Part shown: positions 46,171 through 59,500 of the stretch, piece by piece
Numbering within the stretch: the first letter of the stretch is position 1
Layout of the letters: each line of letters starts with the position of its first letter
NCBI GenBank assembly: GCA_047495785.1
Contig: JBLDXI010000058.1
Span: 62,001-126,000 of the forward strand
Length of the DNA: 64,000 bases
Reading direction: 5' to 3'
Origin: Lepidodermella squamata
Lineage: Eukaryota; Gastrotricha
Notes under the pieces: model-generated
The model's input: the letters and a program-made list of their open reading frames with translations, nothing else
What the model was told of the DNA's origin: nothing
Databases searched by the model: none
Position numbers and translations under genes: made by a program

Positions 46171-48754
46171 ATGCCTGGACCTCCGCCGCCGCCACCCCCA
46201 CCTCCACCTTCTGCTCCGGCTAGCAACGTGAAGAATGCCGTGCTGAAGGTTTGATTCATCAAATCAATTCAAAATTGTATTAACATTTCAAACTTTATTC
46301 AGGATATTGTAAAAGGTTCGAAGCTTCGGAAAGTTCCGGACAGTGAAAAACGTGACCGTTCGACTCCTAATGTCGTTGTTGCTGTTGGTGGATCGGGCGG
46401 AGGAGGCGCTGGTAGCGTAGCAGCAGCTCACTCATCTGCCGCCAATCCTTTCGCCCAAGCTGCTGCTCAAGCAGCCTTACGTCAAGCAGCAGCAGTCGGT
46501 ATGGCTAGTTTTATTGTGTTTATTCATATCCAGCGTACTCAATAATGCAAACTTTACGGCTGCTTTTTATTTAAATTCAATTATTGCGGCTTGTTTACCG
46601 TATTGTGTTTTCTTTTACCGTTATCGGTTTTTATCGTCAACGGTGGCGATAGCGGGGAAAATTTATTATACCGGCTGCTCTATTGCTTATTGTTTTGTTT
46701 GCATAGTTCCGCCTAACAAACAATCGATAGCGTTGCAGAGCTCTAGACCAAACCTTCCCAACGCTCCATCCTTAGGAAATGCGGCACCTCGTCCGCCCGG
46801 TGCTCAATTATCGACTGGGCCACCTCGGCCGCCTGGATCTGCAGGACTGGGTAATGTAAGAGGCGGCGCCCCTCCACCGCCGCCGAACCCCCCGTTTCCT
46901 GGTCAAAACGCCCAGGTGAACCGGCGCGTTTCGAATCAACAATCGGCTGACGACAGTGTCATTAGTCGTCAACCGAGCCGCGCTTCTACTACCGGTAGCA
47001 ACGATGACGCCGCAGTTGTGAAAAGCGCGCCAGCATCTGGTCGGCCGCAGCCTCCAGGTAATGTTCATTTCTAACTATAGGCGTTTTTTACCCGGTAGTG
47101 CAGAGCTGCTAAGCCTAACTGCAGTTACACGGAGTAGTTGAATGTAGATGTCGCCGCTTTTTATCACGCTTTTACATCTGTGTACCCACATGCGTGTAAA
47201 GGAGGAGGTGGTCGGGGCTTATTGCCCAATTCTTCGAGGCCGACCGGCCCCGGCGGAGCGGCTGCGCCTCTTCCTGCGATCGCGAGGCCAACGCCTCGCC
47301 CAGGAAATACCGCCAACCGCAATTGGTCGGCTACCGTCCAGCCACAGCCAGGTTTGTCACAGTTCCTGGCGCTGTCTCTGACCGATTTTCGAGCTTTACT
47401 AATGACGAGCTTGCATCTCAATTCTGTATCTTTCGCTGTTACTGTGTTTTGGGGTGCTCATTGCGTATGCTTGGTTGCAACTCGCGTCACCCCTCATTAG
47501 CAGGGACACGTGGTTTTTTGGTGTAGCGAACTTGCGTTCCACCTACGACCTTGTCGCCGTGTATCAGCTGTTGGTGCGATTATTCAAAAGATACATAGAC
47601 AAATGCTGCGCAGTTGCGACACCGGCGGGCAGGTCATTTCGCTTGACTGATTTTCTGTTGGTGAGCCGCCGTGCGACGGTGTGCTAATGGGCCGTGTTTA
47701 TCTGTCGAGTGTTTGCCAGGTTGCCATTTCTCGGTCTTCCTTACTGCGAGGGAGACCGGCAAGCAAGTTGACAAATAAACAAACATGCACGAGGGCGGTG
47801 CGGTGCGACGGCGCCGACGACGCTTTTGCACTTGAAAATTGCGCGCGGCTGCTTTTGCTAATTTTCTCTTGAACGCGCTTTCTACAATGTGTCTTTGTGG
47901 TTGTGTGTCGATTTTCAGCCGCTGCCGCAACCGGTGGTTACTCGGCGAGAAATGCAGCCGTGCCTACGACAAACAGCTCGACGGTGGCGCCTGTTCAGCA
48001 ACCGCCGCAGCGAATGCCACAACCGAACAACGGCAGCAGTCGGCCCCTGCCGCCGCCGCCAGGCCCGCCTGCGCCACCAGCTCCGCCATCATCGAACGCC
48101 TCTAATGGCCCCAGTAGCATCAGCAACAACAACACAGCAATAACAAATGCTCTGTGTGTTTTCGTCTTTTTTCGACAAGATTTTTTTTTACCATCTTTGA
48201 TTTTTAGGAACACGAAATTCCAAGCAGGGCTACCGCGACCGCCGCAGCCGCAACTACAGCCGGCAGCCCCACCGCCCCCACCTATGCAAACTCAGCCGGT
48301 GTCGAGACCGTTGCCACCGCAACCAAATCGTGGCGCACCCAGTCAACAGCCTCCGCCGCCGACTCTTCCCCCGCCCCCACCACCACCCGTGCCGCCGGCA
48401 GGATTCCAACATCGAACAGCCCCACCGCCGTCGAATGACAACCAGCTGCCTCTGCCACCACGAGGGAACAATAATAGCAATAACGGTCGGGCGATGCCAG
48501 CGGCGCCTCCGCCTGTCCCGTCGACGCAACCTCCACTATCTTCCAGTCGGAACGTCAACATGCCGCCTGAAGCATCCTCGGACTTTGAATCGCGCTTTCG
48601 ATTCCCCGACCACCGGCAACTGCCGCCGCCGCCTGCGTTTGTTGGCGGGCCGAGAACTTACCCTTCGTCGAAGCAGCGTCCTCAAGAGGCGCCCTCGGTG
48701 ATGCCGCCGGCGCCGCCTCCTCCGGCGATCGCCTATGGCAGTCGCGGCAAATGA
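46171..48754 (+). CDS. WASP-interacting protein (WIP/verprolin)
   Basis: Six exons, all in frame: 46171-46248, 46303-46498, 46707-47057, 47202-47351, 47919-48153, 48208-48754, giving 518 residues. WIP binds actin and holds WASP in its inactive, stabilised state, so it governs Arp2/3-driven actin assembly. The N-terminus MPGPPPPPPPPPPPSA is the profilin-binding polyproline start typical of the family. The WH2 actin-binding motif follows across the first intron: NAVLKDIVKGSKLRKVPDSE (LKxI...GxxLRKV). A long Pro/Gly/Ser-rich disordered middle follows. The C-terminal WASP-binding segment reads DFESRFRFPDHRQLPPPPAF then TYPSSK, matching the ESRFxF...PxP...YPSK pattern of WIP. Vertebrate WIP is similar in length. 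Only one WH2 motif is visible. The ATG follows an acceptor at 46143-46144, so the 5' UTR is spliced. Confidence 0.93.
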
Positions 48755-49990
48755 AATGCTTACCTGTTATTCTTTCTTCTTCGATTGCATTCTTTTCACT
48801 TTTTGTCTTCAAATCGCTGGTGCATTTTTATTATTCCTATCATCGTAATATCAGCATCATTTCTTGCATGATCTTTTTGTTTGTTCGCTGCTGCGGGCGG
48901 CCTTACTTTGTGTAAACTGATGAACCAGTAAAAAACGTACCATATGATTGTTGTACGGACACTCAGTTACTCGCTTCCTACTGCGTCGGCGCGATAAGCC
49001 ATCGTTCCTTTCAAGCCGCGCCGTTGATATGCAATTTTGGTTGATTATTGAACAAAGCGTCGGAAAACGATGACAGAACATGATAAAATTGTAATTGCCT
49101 AACTACAGCTATTTTGCTTCATGCGTTCACTCGCTGCACTGCTTTTTCGCCACACCACTCTGTAAATTATTGTCGCAAAGTTTTATTCTCATCAGCTGTA
49201 TTACATATTTGAACGTATATATATATATTCATGAAACCACACTGCTAATGTGTTTACCAGCCTGTCTCTAGATAAATGAATGAATGAATGAAGATGCAAT
49301 GAACACCTCGCTTTTGCTATTCGACAAATTTTATTCTCTACCCCAATATAATAGTAATAAAAGTGATTATATTGCTATCGCTATACTACTAATATCTACC
49401 CTGGGCAGTGTTTGCGTGTGATTCCTCTACTTGTTGTGCACGAATTCAAAATTTTATCTACGAAAATTTAATAGTTACTGATACTATATATGCGCGAGAT
49501 ACAGAGCAAATACAATAAAGTTTGATAAAAAATAATTAAAAAACTTCTTTTTCGCTGGAATCATCTATACACGATCGCATTTCCTACTCCACCCGAGAGA
49601 AGCAATGTATCCGAGTATGGGCAGTTCATTTCCCTGATTCAACCGATACTGGATGGCTCAGCAAATGAAAAAGCATCCCTTATATATGGGGTGATTGAGA
49701 GGGAAATGATTGTTTGCGCCGGTGATACTAGGAAATCCCATACTGATGGGGAATTGTGTTTTGCATTGCGATGAGCAGCCTCTCAAATGACTCACCCACG
49801 GCTCCAATACAAACAAATCAGTCACCAAGCTGTATCCAATTAAAAGCAAAAACGTGGGATGTAAATCTTGCACATTTTTTAGACTTGCATAACATGATCT
49901 TCCGCATTCTACAATTTCAGGTTCTAGCAGCCTGCAATTCGCCAGAGCCTGACTGTTAAAATATTCTTGGGTTGGATTTCCGCAACAAGA
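48755..49990. other. Intergenic region after the WIP gene
   Basis: No gene seen. ACAATAAAG near 49512-49520 is a possible distal polyadenylation signal for WIP. Short AT and GAAT repeats occur near 49219-49232 and 49274-49290. A minus frame at 49658-49999 overlaps the MITE end and has no motif. Confidence 0.4.
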
Positions 49991-50372
49991 TACCGTCAAC
50001 TTGGGTTACTTTGGCGTAACAAAAATCAAAGATGGTAAGGTAAATACCCCGCGAGTGGGATAGCCTGGAGGAAATCCAGTCTGAAAATGGCATAAGATTT
50101 CAATTCTGAACAGACGGCTTCCGTTGGGCAGTCACCAAAGTTTAAATCAAAAAATAAAATTTTCGAAATATTCCCAAAACTTCACCTGCGATTATATGTC
50201 CTTAGATGGGTTGCATTGATGTGCATTGTACCCATCCAGGCTGGGCTTTCCTTGGGCTATCCAACGATACCCCACGCGGGGTATTTACCTTAACATCTTT
50301 GATTTTTGGTACGCCAAAGTCACCCCATTTCGGTATGTCAAAGTGACCCCAAAGTCACCCCAGTTGACGGTA
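49991..50372. mobile_element. MITE with TA ends and long inverted arms (mariner-like)
   Basis: The left arm starts TACCGTCAACTTGGGTTACT and includes ATCAAAGATGGTAAGGTAAA and TACCCCGCG. The right arm is the reverse complement (GTTGACGGTA end; TTTACCTTAACATCTTTGAT; CCACGCGGGGTA), with an extra internal copy of the GACTTTGG repeat. The ends are TA followed by CCGTCAAC, so the TA could be the duplicated target, as in Tc1/mariner elements. The element is 382 bp and non-coding. Confidence 0.75.
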
Positions 50373-50917
50373 ATTATTGCAACGGCCAAATTTTAGCAGC
50401 TTCACTTAACCGAACATTAAAGGCTGGATTGCAGGCAAATAATAATTTATTTTGGATAATATAATTACGATAAACACACGGGTTCTGCAGAATACCATGG
50501 CACTGATCATCGATGCACCAACCGAATCGAAATAAATAAATTTATCGCAATAGTTTGCGAGGATAGTACAATGCTTTTTGTGAAATAGGTAACATCCTTG
50601 AATGTAGATTAGCTTCATTAATTAATATGTATGATCACAAGACAGACAGCGTATTACGCACTTCATCACCAAGAAAATTCGATTAAATTCAGTTCTCCAC
50701 ATTTTAGTCATGATATTTTTTCTCCCAGAAAAGACGAAACACAAGAAAAAATCCTTAATTGTAAACAAAAAGAAATGAGAAGAAAATAATATCCATAACA
50801 TCAGATGTATCAATTAGATCTACACCATTACAAGCTTGAATAAAGGAAGGTGCTAAAGGAAAGCGGCTAATTTGTAATTTCATAACCTCAGAGTTCCATG
50901 AACTTCAGTTATCTCAC
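50373..50917. other. 3' flank of the ATP-citrate lyase gene
   Basis: AT-rich, with no coding frame of note. It probably includes the 3' UTR of the minus-strand gene ending at 50918. No clear minus-strand AATAAA lies within the first 100 bp. Confidence 0.4.
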
Positions 50918-53900
50918 TCAGTGTTCAGGCTGTCCACCCATCAATTCAGGCATGACGTAGGCAATGTCGTCCCACGGGTGGCGGTACAGGCCCTGCTTGA
51001 GGCGGCGCTGGTCGAGGAAGTGCCCGATGAAGCCCATTGAGCGGCCGAGAATGAAAACAGCGTTAAGGACGCCCAGCTCAATGTACTCTTGCACCTCGGC
51101 CTGCGAGAAGCAACCGCACGTGCGCATCATGTCGACCATGGCAACGCCGATCAAGCCGTCGACGTTGAGAATCAAATTCGGCTTCTTCGCCGTGGTCACC
51201 TTTTCGACCTCCTCGGCGTAACACAGAAGCGGCGTCGACGAGAAGTTGGTCTTGCAGAACTCTTTCAGAATCATGACACGCTTGTCCGGGTTGTTGATCG
51301 ACTTGACACGATGGCCGATACCCATGATCAGCTTGCCTTCCTTCTTGGTTTTGTTGACGAAATCGGAAGGCGAGAGGTTCGAGTCGTACGCCTCCGAAAA
51401 TTGACGAGCAGCTCCGTCCAGAGCGCCACCGAAACGGTCACCAATGGTCAAGAGACCCGAGGTGAGGGACGAGACCAGGTCTTTACCAGCACGAGCGCAC
51501 ACGATGGTGTTGTGGGCACCCGATACAGCTGGACCGTGGTCGGCAGTGACCATGAGGCACATCTCAAGGAACTCACAGGCGTACTTCGGCAGGCGACGTT
51601 GGAACCACAACAAACCGAGAACACCACCAATGCCCATACGATCGGTGATGACCTGGGTGATAGGAATGCCGGCGTACAGCAGCTCCTGGCCACGGTCGTC
51701 GCAGATCGACGTCATGAAAGAAGCTGGCTTGCGGATCAGGCCAAGCTCACGCGCCCATTGGTAGTCCATCGGCACGGTCGGGGGCGTCACCTCTGGCTGC
51801 GGGACAATCACGCCCTTCTGGACGAGGGCTTCGAACACAGCCCGGATCGTGTCAGGCAGGTCGTCGAAGGACGACGGAACGTGAACTCCAGCGGCACGAA
51901 GGGCGGCGTTTTTGGATGCAGCGGTTTCGGCATCGGCGTTGGCACAGGCGCCGGCATGGCCGAACTGGACTTCGGAGGCGAAGGCTGCGGCGCAGGTGCC
52001 GTAACACCAGGCAACGACAGGCTTACGAATCTCTCCGCTTTTAATCGCTTCAATGATGCGGTACTCGTCGGTTCCACCGATCTCGCCCAAAAGGACAATC
52101 ATCTTAACAGCGGGATTAGCCTCGAAACGGCGGATGTGGTCGAGGAAGGTGGTGATCGGATAACGGTCACCGCCGATCGCCACGCCCTCAACCAGGCCGT
52201 CGGTCGTGCGAGCGATGATGTTGTTCAGCTCGTTCGACATGCCGCCGGAACGCGAGACGTACGCAACACTGCCCGGGCGGTACAGCTTCGCCGAGACGAT
52301 ATTGTCGAGCATACCGCCAGCGTAGCCGATCTTGAACGCGCCAGCTCGGATACCACCGACTGAAGCGGGGCCGATGACGGTGACGCGCTTCTCTGTCGCG
52401 GACAAAAGCAGACGGCGGGTCAGATTCTCAGGAATACCTTCGGCCAAGATCGCGATGGTGCGAACCTGCGGGAAATTAAGGGCTTCCAGGGTGGCGTCGT
52501 AGGCCGAACGCAGGGAGGCAAAGTTGATCAGGACAGAGACTTCAGGGTGTTTGGTGAACGCAACACTCATTGACTTGTAGACGGGCAACAGAATTTCCTG
52601 GTGACCCCAGTAGAACTTCTGCTTGTGGTCTTCGGTCAAGGGATACGTCAGCGCGACTACGCTGGGCTCCGACCGCTGGCAAACGAAGTCGTAGTCGAGC
52701 ATACCCTGCACAGCCTGCAACTGCATGCCCAGGATGATGGCTTTGGTTTTCGGAGTGAACAGGTCATAGTCGGCAAGGCCACTCGCGCCCTTGGCGGCGG
52801 CAGCTCCTGCACTGGAGCCAGAGGCCCCTGATGCAGACTCGGCCAATGTCTCAGTCTGGGCGGCGACTCCGGCGCTGGTGGCGAATTTAGCCGAAGAAGG
52901 CGGCAGCAAGAAGTTGGCCGTAGTCAGAGTCGATTGGCCAAAGGCAGAGGGGCGGACATCGCGTTTTCCAAGAGCCATAGCGACAATCGACGTCATGTGG
53001 GTCTCGGGGCCGAAAACGTGGATTGGCACGCCGAGACTGTTGCCAAGATCGCGCATGATACGGAGACCTTCTTGGTAGTTGGGTCCACCGCGACGGACGA
53101 AAACGCTGACTTTGTGCTCAATCAGCTTGGCCTGGTAATCTTTCAGCGCGTGAACAATGCCCTTGAAAGTCAGGGCGACGTTCGTGAAGTTGGCAATGCC
53201 ACCACCGATGATGAGAACCTTCCCCTCAGAGTTAACCGGGCCTTGGGTCATCAGCGACAGAATAGTGCGCGCGTAATCGTAGGTTTGCTGTTCAGTGGGT
53301 GCACCCGAATATTCACCGTAGTTCGCCAGCTGTTCGGCACCACCGAGTTCACAGATGGTATCGGCGTAAATGACAGACGCACCACCACCGGCGACCATGG
53401 TCCAAATGCGGCCTTGCTTGTTCAGAATGGAGAGCTTCAACGAAGCACCGCTCTTCTTGTCCAAATCATTCACGTATACTTCCTGAATTAAAAGACACAT
53501 TTAAGGTGGATGAGCACTAAAATACTGTTCCATTTACCTCAGGGTAGAGCTCTCGGCCGAAACCCGGAGGGAAATCGATTTCTTTACCCCAATCTTTGCC
53601 GACAAGAAACTCAGCACATTGATCGAGACGTGCAGCCATGTCAACAGCGTAGATCTTTCCATTTGGCATAACGAGAAGAGGGTTGATTTCCAAATAAGTG
53701 AAGTGGAGAGTCACGTAAACGCGGTACAGCTCGGCAATAAACTCAGAAATATTCCTTTAAATTAAATTAATTTTCATTTCCTTATCATAATTATTTCATC
53801 TTTATCAACTGACTTGATATTAGCTCCAGGCTTGCATTTCGCAAGTAATTTCGATGCAACTTCAGAGGCGGTTACCGTTGATTCGCTGTTAACAGCAACA

Positions 53901-54839
53901 AACATTCGAGTGGCTTTCGAGTCAACATCCCCAATGTCAACACCACCGGCATCGTGGAACAAAATCCAGTCGCCAGTGCGGTCAGAGTAGATCGCAACGT
54001 AGAATTCAGCTGATTGCTCATGTTCGACAAACGGCTCAACGAGCACACGTTGCAAAGGACCAGATGCCTTCCCGACCTACGCACAAAACCGCAGTGAATT
54101 ATTTAGTTCATTTGTATTTTCTCTCATAACACAAAAACAAGCCCATCTCATCACTAGCACTAACAACGTCGCCGCAGCGTAATTGCGACGAAGACTGTCT
54201 ACAGAGAAATGAATCGAATTACACGGGTGAACGTCGTTCTTCAGCGGCGCATGCATCGTGAAATTACCAAGATATTATTACCGCGGCAAGCCTATTACTA
54301 AATTCTTACACTAACACACATTTATAAGTACCATGTCTATAACACATATCTAGAGAGATCGATAATATTTCCTCCGAGTAAATACAATGCATTTTTTACC
54401 AATGAATACATTTCACAGACGACGCATGCATAGTATAACGAAAAATAGCGCGACAAGGCGATGACTCCAAATGCAACAAAATATTCCGATGACATAAATG
54501 CCACGGCTTACTTGGATATCTTTGCCAATGCGAGACTGAATCCAGGCCTTCGTTTCTTCGAAATTCTTTCCGAGACTTATCAGACCAAGTTTGCCTCGTC
54601 GTTTGATGAGTTGGTCAGGCTTGGCAACCAATTTCTATTAAAGAATTCAAAATTTAAAACAATAATTGGAGTGTATACAGAAGTATTACCGTTGACATCC
54701 ATGGATATTTGCTCGTCAGAGTGTTCCAATCGGTTTCGGGCGTGATAATAGCATACTCTTGCTTGACTAAATGTGGCGACTTCAGGTTTCTATAAATGAT
54801 GTCCTTGGCATTGGCCTCGTAAATGGCTTTCGCCGACAT
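50918..54839 (-). CDS. ACLY: ATP-citrate synthase (ATP-citrate lyase)
   Basis: Five exons on the minus strand: 54839-54690, 54634-54512, 54076-53814, 53754-53538, 53482-50918, 1105 residues plus stop, almost the length of the human enzyme. It splits cytosolic citrate with CoA and ATP into acetyl-CoA and oxaloacetate, feeding lipid synthesis and histone acetylation. The start [18 protein letters not shown] is family-typical. The ATP-grasp and citrate-binding half shows [31 protein letters not shown] and [11 protein letters not shown]. Next come [15 protein letters not shown], a low-complexity Ser/Ala linker ([20 protein letters not shown]) and the CoA-ligase part, with the phosphohistidine loop [12 protein letters not shown]. 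The citrate-synthase-like C-terminus has [20 protein letters not shown] and [13 protein letters not shown]. Exon 3 to 4 is a 59-bp intron (GTCAGT...TTAAAG). The last exon, 2565 bp, is unusually long for this window and has strong G/C-ending codon bias, suggesting high expression. Confidence 0.97.
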
Positions 54840-56559
54840 GTCTTATTTTCAACACGGCTCTAAAGTAAGACAAGTAGGTCGATGAAAAAAGCTGTTTGTG
54901 TTTCCTTTCATTAAGAAGCATTATGATGACAAACTATAGGCATTGATGATGGTTGTTAGACCCAATTCTGCTGGTAAAGCAGGATTTGGGGTGAGAAAAA
55001 AACCATGTCACCACTATTTGTGATATGCGCAGAAATGACGTAACAGAATACAAAAATAAATGATAAAAATAAAGATATGGTATATTCGCTTCCATACTAA
55101 TGAAGATAGGCGCAACTGGTTGGATCGGAATATCAGATTGGTTAGCGGCAAGAGTATGGAAATTTACAACAATATTTATTTAGGCATGGGATATTATACT
55201 TTTGTAAAAATATTGAACTATCTAGTCTTCGTAGAACCTTTTGGCAGACAAGAATCATGCATCTGCCAGCATTCAAATTTTCTCACTCGTTTAATCAGAA
55301 ATGACATCCCATCGCAATGAATAAAGGAGAATCTGATCATACTAAAATATTTATCTTCAAGAGGCTCAAGCGCAAATAAAGCAACTGCAGGTAGGAATTT
55401 ACCTGGTCTTGGCGCCCACCACGTCATTAACCGACATAAAGTGGAAACCGAATCCCTTCTAAGCTGTCAGCGTGTTTTCCTCACGGCAACAAGACACTTT
55501 GTCAAGATAAATGGATTACGTGCCAATACTTGCAACTATCCTCTACTCGGGAAGCTCTATGTCGGAGAGCAGAGATGGAACATCCAAACACAACTTGTGA
55601 CATAATACACGCCAGCTGGTAATTAATACTAACATGCTTATTCCAAGTTTACAAATAGCATGTCCTTGGAACAACCATGAGCTATCACTGCCAGTGTCGG
55701 TTTTCCTAATTCAGATACAGCTATCTATGGCAGTGTGAATCTTTTCTGAATTCCACAGCTGAAGACGTTCGAGAAACGAGAGACCTCGATCGTCGATCGA
55801 CTTCTACATAAAGGCGGCAAAGGCACAGAAATTCTAAAGCTCTTATATAAAGCATGTGATGCGCATCAAAGCGACCAAATTTGGAACAATAAAAACGTCG
55901 TTCATTCAGCGTTGGAGAGTGGGAGATTTGCCCCACTAGTCATTATTGAACTTCCTTCTTAATCAATAATGTTTGTAGCTATGGGGCGCCTTTCCAGTAA
56001 TGCACTAAAATCAAGAATCTTCAAATCACACCAAAAGTGGATGATTGTGAGATTGAGATCACAGTAAAGTTTAAGAAAAAACCGAGTCCAAAGTCTTGCT
56101 AATGGAAATCAGATGATTTCATCCAATGAAAGGGCGTTATTAGCGCGCGCGGCAAAATTTTCAAAAAATACAATTAATAAAAATAGCTTGATTTTCAGTT
56201 TCTAGCTGAGAAGTTAGAATTTACAATAATTTTATAAAATATTGTACATAAATATGTCAAAATTAATCGACATGCACGTGCTTTTCAGCAGCCGTGGTCC
56301 TCAATCCACCAGCCGGTTACGTAGGGTTTTAGCGAGAACCTCGTGATGCGAGCCAAGAAATCCTTGTTAACTTGGGCCAAAGGAAGCCGCAACTGTGCTG
56401 ATTGAATCATATATATTTATCGCAGCCGGGAGAGCTGATTGAAGATTCTGAGAATGGAAATATGAGTTGATGACGGTTAATTACTACCCCTTAAACCGCT
56501 GCCGATTTGATCTTTTACGGTCTATTACGACGCTGTTATCTTTAGGTTTTATTGTTGAA
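54840..56559. other. Shared upstream region of ACLY and WDR75 genes
   Basis: The two genes are transcribed away from each other, so this 1.7-kb stretch carries both promoters. No gene or obvious TATA box is seen. Frames at 55060-55320 and 55218-55427 have no motifs. Confidence 0.4.
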
Positions 56560-59500
56560 ATGGTTAGTCAGCAATCAAAAGATTCAAGGCTTGATGTTGA
56601 TATTGTTAGTGAACAAACCGGTCTTGTCACGTCCGTTTTCTCGTTTGATTCCAAGTAAGTTATGAATCATTTGTTATGGTGCTCAACTGGTAATTTTTTC
56701 CAGGTTTTTGTTTTGCCCATCCGGCAACGCTGTCAAAGTATACAGCGTAAGCAATGGCCGTTATTGCGGTCAATTGGAAGGGCATAGCGACCGTATTACT
56801 TCGCTAATTGTCAATGAGAAAAATCATCTGCAGCTAGTAACTGGCAGCTTCGATGGAAACTACGTTGTTTGGGACATCGGAACTGAGTTTTCCCCTATAA
56901 AGGTAAATTCTTTAATGATAACACAAGAATATGCTGAAATTGCGAATTTTGCTTAGATTGTAAATGTCAAGCAAGCAATATACCAAATTGGTCAACTGAA
57001 GTGTCTATCTTCAAATTATGCTTTAGTATTGAAAGATGATGTGACTGGTCGCTATTATGTCACCGATTCCAGCTCCCTTCCTCATAATGGCTCGGCTAAT
57101 ATTCCCAAATTTCTTCACTTTGATAATCATCGCCAACATTCAGTTTCCTTTGGATATGATACCAATGTCATTGTTGCAATAGACGGTCCTCGGAAGATCG
57201 CTTCTTGGTGCGCTGATTTATCGCGCTCTGTCGTCATTGCGGCCCCTACGCATAACACGATGTAAGACCCAACAGTCTGGTTTAATTGTTGAGATTTTAC
57301 TATTTAAAATATTCACAGATTCACTGGTGTTGCTGCCCATCCAACCGATCGCAATGTCATAGCAGCGGCCACCTCCGTCGGACGGATTTACCTTTGGGTC
57401 AAAGTATTCAGTAGTACTGAAAGCCAAGCTGGCGCTCCCGCGTTTCATCTGCATTGGCATTCTGAACAGTTGCGTTCTCTGGCGTTTTCACCCGAAGGAA
57501 CATTCTTATTTTCTGCGGGAGAGGAGTGCGTATTGGTCAAGTAAGTTTGCGCATTACATGAGTTCTTCATTCAAAAAACGTGTGATAAAGGTGGCTATGG
57601 AGAAAGCAACAACGATCGTTCATTCCTCGTATAGGCGCCCCAGTCAACTCAATATCTCTATCGCCTGATGGAGCAGTTTACGCCCTTAGCCTTGTTGACA
57701 ACAGTAAGCCTTATTTAGAACCAGGTGTATAAAAATTAGTCGCGAATCTTCCTCAGCTATTAGTTTGATATCAAGTAACATGACGTTTCTTCGGTCAATT
57801 CGCGGTTTTGTTTGTGGTACAAACATACCGGCGATCCGACCGTACGCTGATTTGGACGAGCCAACATTGTCTTGCCCTGCTGGCCTGATTTACGATCATC
57901 GAACTCGCTCAATTATTGCCAACAGCAGGCCGGGTAATTTACAATTCTTCGACCCGGAAAACCGACGCAATATCCAACTTATGGATGTGACCGGAGAAAA
58001 TTATGTCTCCGGGGGTTCCAAAGTTCTTCCAGTAACGGAGGTCGTCAAGGCTGATGTTAGTTCGGATGGACATTGGCTTGCGACAGTTCAGAGCCGCGGC
58101 GATGTACAAAACGAATGCTCCTTAAAGATTTGGCGGTTTGATGCTGAAAAATCGAAAACGTAAATATACGTGATTCTAATGAATCCTAGGTTGAACTTCG
58201 ATTGAATTTCTAGGTTTTCCGTCAATACCGTTTCATCGCGGGTCCATCTTGGCACAGTTACTGCATTGCGGTTTTCGATGACTTCTTCGCCTAAAGATGT
58301 TGAGAACTCAACACTTCGCCTTGTGTCAGTCGCGACTGATGGCATTTTAAGATTGTGGCGTTGTTTGAAAAGACAGCCAATCGAGGGCCAATCGAATCTG
58401 CAACCATCATCTTTCTTGTGGCATAATTCATTCTCGACAAGTTATCACGCGTTGCCTTTCGTCGATGCCGACTGGTCATCTGATGGCTCGCTAGTAGCCG
58501 TCGCTGCCGGCCCATACGTCTTGTTGATCGACGGCAACGCTGACGGTTTCAACAGTGAAGATGATTCCGATGTGAAAATGGCCTCTCCAGGCTCGAACAA
58601 CGACTGGCTTTTGGCAACGTTAACCGCCGATTCGAAAAGCCGCATAAGGTATAAAAGTCGAATCAAGTCAATTTTGTTAGCTATCGTAATGTTTGTTTAG
58701 TGATGTTCGATTCGGTCGACAGGATGACGCTGCATTTGTGGTTGGAGCTTCAAAAGACGCAGAAAGCTTTGTCTGTGTCTGGAATGTTTCGAACCTGCAA
58801 TGTATGTTTCGATTTCGTTTTGAAATCTGGGGTCTAGTTCTTCCTTTTTTAGTGACGTGGAAAGCTCCGTTTTTGTTGCCTTGCCTGGTTTCGGATCCTG
58901 GCTCTTCTTGGCTGGCAGTCTTCTCCGGCACAGCTATGTTGCAAAAACGGTTGGCTTTCTTCAAACCCTCAGCACCGTCCCTTGAACATTCGAATGAATT
59001 CGAACTGCCTGCAACTTGCTCAGACGCCTTGCAATCGAAAATTTCTCCGATTGTTTCCGCAGCCTTCGTTCCATCCTCGCAAGGTCAATCGGCGAGATCT
59101 ACGCCGGCAGCCCTTCGACACACGAGCTTGTTCTTCTTGACTGCCGATCAAGTGGGTTTATCATGCGACTTCACCAGCAAATTATTAATTTTTGTATTTT
59201 AGAAATTATATTCCATCGCCAGTCATGACCCTGCAAGCAAGCCGTCCGCAGTCGAATCAGAATTCAGGTTCAATGCCCCTTCGGTTGTGTCATCTGGAAG
59301 TCTACCTCAATCAACGTTGTCGTCGTTTTTATCTCTTGGCACAGTGCAAGTTCAAAAATCGCAAAAGGAGTCGAAAACACTCCCACGTAACCAGGATAAC
59401 AATGGCTCCAAATTCGACACTGTTAGTTTCAACTCTTAAAATATCAATTTTTTCTATTTGATTTTCGCCTCAGGTATTTGATACTCCGCCGCATTTGTTG

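Noticed and set aside
49658-49999. 113-codon minus-strand frame
   Set aside because: It begins inside the MITE end and has no recognisable sequence.
51089-52363. 424-codon plus-strand open frame
   Set aside because: It is exactly antisense to the conserved ACLY exon, and its openness follows from G/C third-position bias of that exon. No motif is present.
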